Source of the DNA: Ichthyophonus hoferi
Lineage: Eukaryota > Opisthokonta > Ichthyosporea > Ichthyophonida > Ichthyophonidae
Assembly: GCA_002751075.1 (NCBI GenBank)
Contig: NAOQ01000128.1
Span: forward strand, 73,524-137,523
Direction: 5' to 3'
DNA: 64,000 bases
Of this stretch, positions 56,786 through 64,000 are shown one piece after another. A program made the translations under genes and the position numbers. The notes beneath the pieces are model-generated. The model searched no databases and was not told where the DNA came from. It saw only the letters and a program-made list of their open reading frames with translations. Within the stretch, counting starts at the first letter, position 1. Each line of letters opens with the position of its first letter.

Positions 56786-56840
56786 TTACGTCAGATAAAA
56801 CATAAAACTAGATCTTTTAGGTCATTTTAGCGTCATCACG
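56786..56840 (+). promoter_or_regulatory. CRE-like sites in the DOHH promoter
   Basis: TTACGTCA at 56786-56793 and GCGTCATCACGC from 56830 lie about 90-140 bases before the DOHH start. They resemble CREB/ATF half or full sites. This is suggestive only. Confidence 0.3.
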
Positions 56841-56925
56841 CACATGCAGTACTATATTTCTGCGCAACCACTAAATTATTTTTTATTATTCTGTTGTCCC
56901 TTTGTAATAACAAACAATATTAACA

Positions 56926-59900
56926 ATGTCTAATTTGTTAGCTGCCGGTGTTATTGTCCCTGACATGGAGACAGCAATGAATGATCTCACGGTGCACATT
57001 CCCTCTCTTGGCGAGCAGCTTGTTAACCCCAAGATTTCTCTTGTTCACCGCTTCAGAGCGCTGTTCACTTTGAAAAACATTGGCGGACAAGAGGCCATTA
57101 ACTGCATAGCTAAAGGTGTGTTCTTAATCATTTGCTACAGGAATATGCCTATATACATTCTAAACTATTAGGTACTAGTACATTAGACAGCCGTTTACTT
57201 TTATGCTTATTGAAGAGTGCCATGGTATGATATATTTCGTATTATTGGTGTTTAAATGTACATGTGTATTGCAAATACATGCCCAGAGCACACTGGATTA
57301 TCGAGAAAGAAAATTTCCTCGATTCCTCCATTCTTTGATGCCCTAAAGTATACTTGACTTAATAATATATAGAAGTATTCTCAAACATTGCCTAAGCGCC
57401 GCCTCCTCACATTGTTACGGAGCAGACACAAGTTCATTGAATACTTCTCTAAGAGATTTTTTAACTAACTTCCATCACTATACAGGCTTCGAAACTAACG
57501 ATGCCTCCGCTCTGTTGAAGCACGAGTTTGCTTATTGCCTTGGACAAATGCAGGACGAAAGAGCTGCTAAAGTTTTGATCGAGGTGCTCTCCAACCCCAA
57601 CGAGGCAGATGTTGTTCGCCACGAGGTAATCAGCTGCTGTTTATATTATGTCTTGGGCATTTTTTATATGGATAAAAGACCTTGCTTTGTCTATTTTGTT
57701 TTACCAAGAGTAGGTGTTCACACATACTGTTCCTTGTGTTATAAAATGTATAGATGTATGAACATAAATCACTCACGGAGCAACTTCCATATGGTGATTT
57801 GTTAAAAAAATAAGCCAACGCAAGTTGCAGTGAAAAGCAGACAACTAAAGTTTGGAACCGGCCCGCCAGATTGGCTCGATACAGGGCGGCTTAACTAACT
57901 GTATTTTATGAACACAGGCTGGTGAAGCTATTGCTGCCCTTGGTCTTGCCAAGCATATACCTCTCATGGAGAAGTACTCCAAGGATCCAGTGATTGATGT
58001 TGCTGAAACATGCGAGGTTGGTCTTGGCAGACTAAAATGGCTCGCTGACCCTAACCGCACTGAGGAATGGGAGTAAGTGGAACTGTGCTTTCCATTGCTT
58101 GTTTTATCGGCATGTGCGCATTAAGACTTACTTGTGTTAAACTAAATAATATAAGTATAGGTGTCAAGGTGCTCTAAAGATATATACATAGTAATAGTAG
58201 ATATTAGTATATGTTTTTATTGCTATTTCTTCTTATTTAGCTGGTCTCCCAAGTTTAGTCCACTATCCGATATCCATCATGGATACACTTTATTCTTATG
58301 AAGCAGTAATCGGTATACCCATATAACCTCTCTATTTTTGTTATTCCCTTGCATCTAATATCACACAGTACAGTACACTACAATAGAAAAAAGATAACAT
58401 CATGTAGGTTTATATACCTGTCAGTTATTAATCTGTAACCCAATCATATTTTCTAATTAAAGCCCCTCCTCTCCAATCAGTATGGGTGGTTACAACTCCC
58501 ATGACCCTGCCCCTGCCTGCACTGAGAAGAACGTAAACGTTCTTGAGACACAACTGTGTGATGAGAACCTAGATCTATTCCAGCGCTACAGGGCTATGTT
58601 TGCCCTTAGAAACATAGGTACTTCTGAGGCTGTGAAGGTACGTTTGCCCTTCTATATACCCATGTCACTTACCCCTGATCATATAGTGTAGATATATTGT
58701 ATATTATGAATATGCGCTTACACATTCTTAACTTGAATTGCAACAGTAGGTTGGGGCACAAACACCCGCACCTCTGCCACGCATATGTGGAATAAATGAG
58801 GTTCACGGTGAAAAAAATACTTGTATTTTTGGAGCTGGATGCCTTTGAATACAGGTCAAAGTAATTGCCTTCTCATGGCTTTACTCATCATACGATGTTT
58901 TGACTGGCAATTTATTGTTTTGTAAATTATATCGGTGAGGAGAGAGCAAATCACACATTTGCTATTTATAAATTTATCAATCTTTAGTTTTTATTAAAAA
59001 GGGAACACATGGGCTATTATCAATTCTGTCTTCATCTAGGTAGGTTTGAGCAAGTAATATTAACTAATGAATATAATTAATAGTCTTCATTCCTGGCGAT
59101 CATTGCTTACCCTTTTATTGCCTTCTCCAGGCCCTTTGCCGTGGATTCAGCGGTTCAAGCCCCCTTTTCCGTCATGAAATTGGTATGTATTGGCGGTGTA
59201 TGTGTATCTATGTATGTATATATGATACTCTACATAATTTATACATTTGTTTCAAGCGAGGAATATACACTCATGTCAATACATATATTGCATCTCATAC
59301 AGATCCTGTATTTTAACATAATAACCAATCCATGCTTTTCATTTGACCGTCTTTCTAACCTACTCCTATCCCACTACTACATTACACACATCTACATCTA
59401 CATCTACAGGCTATGTACTGGGACAACTTCAACACGAAGATTCTGTAGAGGCCCTATGCAATGTGCTAAGTGATGCCAACGAACACCCTATGGTTAGACA
59501 CGAGGCTGCTGAAGCACTTGGATCTATCGCCACCGATGACTGCGTGCCTGTTCTAGAGAAATTCCTTAAGGACCCATGTGTAAGTATTGGGTACATATCT
59601 TGATTTAAATGTTTTTTAGTCATGGAGATAATCAGTATTACTCGATTTTATATTATTTTATACCGGGATATTGACAGGTTACTTCTTTGCGTTACGGGTA
59701 TATTTGACTTTTATGATTGATTTCCTCTACTGGGCACCTAAGTCTACTCGTATATGGTCAGACATGTATTCATATATACACGTATCCATTCTTATTACAT
59801 TCAATCACTGATATTGGTCTATTATTACAGCAAATTGTAAGGGAGAGCTGTATTGTCGCCCTGGACATGTATGACTATGAACAGTCCGATGAATTCCAAT

Positions 59901-59941
59901 ATGCCGACGGCGTTTCTCGCGTTGCTGAACAACAAAGCTGA
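56926..59941 (+). CDS. DOHH: Deoxyhypusine hydroxylase (HEAT-like, di-iron)
   Basis: DOHH hydroxylates the deoxyhypusine residue of eIF5A to hypusine, the final step in activating this translation factor, in the cytosol. Exons: 56926-57115, 57486-57625, 57918-58072, 58481-58637, 59131-59182, 59410-59579, 59831-59941; 975 bases, 324 aa, all phases closed, against 302 in human. The protein is two halves of HEAT-like repeats. All four iron-binding His-Glu pairs are present: [11 protein letters not shown] (76/77), VVRHEAGEA (109/110), LFRHEIGYVLGQ (229/230) and [11 protein letters not shown] (262/263). The 33-residue spacing within each half equals that of the human enzyme (56/57, 89/90, 207/208, 240/241). 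It therefore looks fully functional. The short acidic C-terminus ([13 protein letters not shown]) is also family-like. Confidence 0.96.
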
Positions 59942-60111
59942 TCTGTTTATTATATAATTTAGTCCAATCCCTGTACACGTACTATTGGTATATACTACAA
60001 TTTAAAAATAGGTTTAGTCATATAATTGATCTCTCAATATATCATTTTAAAGAAACTGTTAAAACTATGTAGTTATATGCTATTACATTGTTTCATAGGT
60101 TTTTACTGGAA

Positions 60112-60117
60112 AATAAA
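60112..60117 (+). promoter_or_regulatory. Poly(A) signal of DOHH
   Basis: AATAAA 171 bases after the DOHH stop, before the convergent thioesterase 3' end. Confidence 0.5.
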
Positions 60118-60527
60118 AAACCCTCTTGGTAGCTTGAAAAAAAACAAACCGCATGTTTTTTTATTGTCGTGTCCATATCTACATACGTAATGTTGTATTT
60201 TTTTGCAACTCGGCATTTTATTTATTACCCAACTATTTGCTGAAATGTACATCGTTATAAGGTTACTCGTTTCTATACACTCACCGTCATCAGAAACTAC
60301 TAGTTTAGTGGCTGAGTCATATTCCAATATATTTATAATATTAAATACCTATTGGGATCATTTATAGAAACCTCTTTTTAAAATACTTTTAACTACCAAT
60401 GCTATCGTGATTAATCAGAACGTGAACACAAACACATGCACACAGTGCTTGCTTATATGGGTTTGAAATAGTCGGTTAGGTGGTACAATGATAGTGGTAT
60501 AGATATAACTCTTTAGATATTGATTGA

Positions 60528-63482
60528 CTATAACTTTCCGGTATCAGATTGCTTTGGTGTAATAAATAAGGAAGTGGCCTCCACCCGTATCGCTTTATCT
60601 TGGCCGGTCAAGGTGGCTTTCATGAATTTCTATATACGTGTGAAGAAGAGATGCGTTAGAGACAGGCATTATATAACACTACTACTTACACGATGTCCAT
60701 ACATATACACATATCTGTTTACCAACAGAAATGAAAATATATCTATCTAGATTAAAATTTAGCATAAATTAATCTCCCCATATTAAGCATTATGTAATAT
60801 CTAACTGCTCGCTTTGTCAAATAGAGAGGTAGTGGTTGCAGTAAGTAAGAACGCATAATACCTTGCGTCCTTCTTGCTTCTCCACACTGGCCCGCACCGT
60901 ACAACAAGAGTTTGATAAAACAGGCCTCCTAATGAATAAAAAAGTTATACATTATTAATAATTCCATTTTCTAAGGATAACATCTCGTAGTACTACTATG
61001 AGTGAAAAAGTGGGGTTAGAGAAAATAGTCAGTGAAAAATATATACAGTTATGCAATACATTTGTTTTTTAACATATATGTATATGAATATATCTAAAGC
61101 ATATCGAACCAGTGTGTTCCCTGTAGAAATAAGTATATACATGTATATGGCAGTTACCTGGATAAACCAGTGCTAATGTGTTTTTGTGTACTTGCATGCC
61201 TGTGCGCGATTACATTACTACACATAGTTTTGCTTCTGCATACGTACACATACAGATATAATAGTATATATATATATAAAGGCTAATATGTACATGTATA
61301 AACATGAATGCCTATATCTAATGGTAAATTTATATTAAGTTGTATACTATGTATCTTATTATACTATTATACTATATTTTTATCAATTCATGCTATTTTC
61401 ACCCACCTATAGTTCATGCTAAGGTTGGCAGTGAACCACTTCCCTTCACCCTGATGGGCGAGGTAGCCGAATATCTCATCCATGATGGTTGCTAGGGCGC
61501 CTCCATGCACAACCTGATTGGATATGTATCAGTAGATATTAAGAGCGTTCACTACTCACAGACAACCGTGTAGTACTCTTTCTTCTGCAACCACCTCCTC
61601 TTCATTGTCTTGCCTACAGGGTAGTAAACAAGGTATACTTCTAAATAAGCTAAGAGATAAATATAATGAATAGTGCCAAATAATAGAATAAATATGCATG
61701 AAGAGCTAAAGTATGTATACATATAAAACAGAAATATCTTGATGTAAATAGCATTACCGTACATAGAGAAGGGGTAACAAACACATTTGCATGGAAAAAG
61801 AGACATATATATAAGGAAATACGTATATATTGGCCAATGTATCAAATACATCGAAGTACATACCATATCACCCTATCCTATCTCTCTTTCTTTCACACAT
61901 TCACTTCAAGAAATACTAACCCCATCATGTCCAGTTATTTCTCCACCAAAACTAAATACTCCTACTACTTCGTGGATGGTTTCGTTGTAAAAGACTTCTG
62001 CCTGTGTATTGCTTTATACTGTTAGATATATATATATATTCCATTCGAGTATTTCGTAGTCTAAAACCAAACTTGAAAGCATATTACATTTATGGCAGTT
62101 GTCACAAAAATAACGTGAAATATTGAATTGAAATATTAATAGATAGAATATATATGATTGATAAAGTGCGTATGTATTAAAAATAAAAATCTGCAAAAAG
62201 GAATATATTATAATATTGATGGTAAATAGATCACTTTGTTTCAAGTTCTAGATGATATGTTAAAGGTATAAGTTGTTTTAAATAGCGTAATGCTGACTGT
62301 TTCACTTTTTAATTTGCTATCTTCTAATGAATGCTCTTGCATAAACATCAGGAGTAATAATCAGAGCCGAAGTCTACTACATTGGATAATATTATAATTA
62401 TTTTTTACCTTATACAGAAAGAAGGATAATAAGAGATGGCCTATTAGATGTATTGACTGAGGATATACATCAATCATGCATATATCTACCCATATAGGTT
62501 GCTATATGTAACATAAACATATCTATGCATGTATCAATGGGTCTTGAGTGACAGTCTTTTGGTGCACATATACTAATCATTTTCAATCATTTTCTCTCTT
62601 ATTATAATACAGTAACATAAACAATAAAAATATACCCCTATATTGTTGAGTTACAAAGGTACTAGATGGTTCTGAGCCAACGCTGATGCCAATAGCAAAT
62701 AAAAATGCGCTGTTCATAAAAGCTAATTGAGGCTATTCCTCTGTATAACGCTTTATTGGCTTAAGAACATTAAAGAAAACCAAATATAAAATATTCTAGA
62801 TCACAAGTGAAAGCAAGTATATAGAGTCGATATAGACGTGAGTCGCCATGTTTTAAAAGGCTTCAGCTTATTGCAATCTGATCAGATCGGTATGTCTGTT
62901 ATAATAAGATATATACACGTGTATAAATGTCACTATAACTTCACATACATATATGTCATTGGTATCAATGAACGTGTGTATGTCTCATTATAGAAAGATC
63001 CCGAATATGTGTGAAGCAGTGCAAAAAAGAAAACTATACTCATAAATGCCATGAAGGAAAGTAAATGGGGGTGGGAAATTGAACAAAAATAATAGTGAGA
63101 AGATAAATTACCTCCTCAAATCGACCAGTTCCCTTAAGTAGCCTCCATATGAAATGATGTTCACGCGTGATCAAGTATGGTGACAAATCGATATGTTTAA
63201 AATCTTTAAGGTCGTGATCTGATTGGTGTAGATACACAGATTAATTGTAATTGGATAGGTATGGTATGAGAAAAAGAAGAAATGAAGTAAACGTAGACAA
63301 TATGCTAACATAAAGCAGAGGGAAGAAAGAGAACAACCGTATGTGTATAATAATAATAACTAAGAGAAAAGTAAATATAATCCCTGATTAAGTGTCACTC
63401 CCAGATGGGTGCCAGATTTAACCAATCACAGCGACTTACCAGCTATCATCTTCTGAATGGTCTCATGGTTGGCAGTGGCAAA
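60528..63482 (-). CDS. THEM4-like acyl-CoA thioesterase (4HBT hotdog), 5'-partial
   Basis: A predicted acyl-CoA thioesterase of the PaaI/THEM4 hotdog group, hydrolysing acyl-CoA to free acid and CoA. Exons found in transcript order: 63440-63482, 63112-63218, 61921-62001, 61407-61513, 60862-60928, 60528-60629; 169 codons including the stop, phases closed. The hotdog core is clear: EVVGVFSFGGEITGHDG, then VVHGGALATIMDEIFGYLA carrying the catalytic HGG...D pattern, then WFTANLSMNYRRPV, VRASVEKQEGRK and a final strand AIRVEATSLFI, as in THEM4 (GFVHGGAIATMIDATVG...MTANLNINYKRPI). The N-terminal part FATANHETIQKM...GRFEE resembles the family's pre-domain. No initiator ATG was found: the exon ending at 63482 begins at a splice acceptor, so the first exon or exons lie at 63.5-64 kb or beyond the window. 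The gene is convergent with DOHH, 586 bases between stop codons. Substrate and cellular location (mitochondrial in THEM4) are not visible. Confidence 0.83.
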
Positions 63483-64000
63483 CTGAATGAATAAATGAAA
63501 ACAAATAAAAAAATAAAGAAATGGGAGACGAGGAAAATAGAAATAAATTAGCGCTTCAGAACAAAAACCCATACTCTCAGGTGTATAATTTACATGCACT
63601 GACAAATATTAGGCAATGGGCACTGTGAAGGATGATAGTAACATTTCATGAGAAACTGCAAGGATAAAAAATAGACTAAAAATATTATGGGAGAAAACCA
63701 GTAAGATAGAGGGCTATCATAAAGGGTAATCTTTGGAAGAAATAATATATATATATATATATATATATGCCTTGTATACCAAGGAGTGATATGATAGTGG
63801 GTGTGTCAGAGCACCGGAGGTTTGTGAAAGGTTATATGAAGATGTTTTGTTTGAGGAAGGTGAGAGTAGGCCGTGTACAAAAACATGCACATTCATATGT
63901 ACATTTAATACACGCATATATAAGACAGTTCATTTGGCGAGGGAGAAACTGCTTTCCAATATCATAATAACATGTAAGCCAGGGATGAGGAACCCCTTCT
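63483..64000. other. Right edge, upstream part of the thioesterase gene
   Basis: It probably contains an intron and possibly a 5' exon of the thioesterase, but I found no ATG exon with a matching donor. A (TA)n run lies at about 63746-63768. Confidence 0.4.

Larger units (their letters stand above)
55141..56925. other. Region upstream of DOHH
   Basis: It contains a segment (56010-56060) resembling 505-550, a 10-bp tandem repeat (56506-56570) and the DOHH promoter. A 76-codon frame at 55657-55887 is unsupported. Confidence 0.45.

Overview
The window is AT-rich eukaryotic DNA. Its genes are split into many small exons with canonical GT..AG introns, and it holds many microsatellites and two runs of N. 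The gene set is animal-like: an exon-junction-complex subunit of the CASC3/Barentsz type, deoxyhypusine hydroxylase, two uridine phosphorylases, a HAP2/GCS1-like gamete fusogen, a DsbA-like secreted protein and a hotdog thioesterase. HAP2 plus very compact introns would fit an early-branching metazoan such as a sponge, placozoan or cnidarian, but the exact taxon is an inference. No bacterial operons, rRNA, tRNA or CRISPR were seen.

Layout. 1-1.2 kb: a possible terminal exon or small membrane-protein gene (+) with a poly(A) signal. 1.9-5.4 kb and 8.5-10.4 kb (-): tandem uridine phosphorylase paralogues sharing nearly all intron positions. 10.4-17.7 kb: a long gene-poor stretch with a short inverted-repeat element, a hairpin and a 36-bp tandem duplication. 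17.7-26.1 kb (+): CASC3/Barentsz in about 12 exons, interrupted by a false assembly gap. 26.1-30.7 kb: no gene seen; one copy of a dispersed repeat. 30.7-40.6 kb (-): a long HAP2-like protein in 19-20 exons, also crossed by a false gap. 40.6-45.2 kb: no intact gene; old retroelement-like debris and a 120-bp foldback. 45.2-46.3 kb (+): an intronless GT32-type glycosyltransferase. 48.2-52.2 kb (+): a DsbA-like thioredoxin-fold protein. 54-55.2 kb: an unrecognised coding-like patch. 56.9-59.9 kb (+): DOHH. 60.5 to beyond 63.5 kb (-): a THEM4/4HBT-like thioesterase, convergent with DOHH and probably continuing past the right edge.

The genes do not form one pathway. They are separate housekeeping or reproductive functions: pyrimidine salvage, mRNA fate, eIF5A hypusination, acyl-CoA hydrolysis, glycosylation, and gamete fusion. 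Exon boundaries were read by eye, requiring splice consensus plus continuous reading phase. Most genes close perfectly in phase. CASC3 has one junction that does not, and one exon with an uncertain start.
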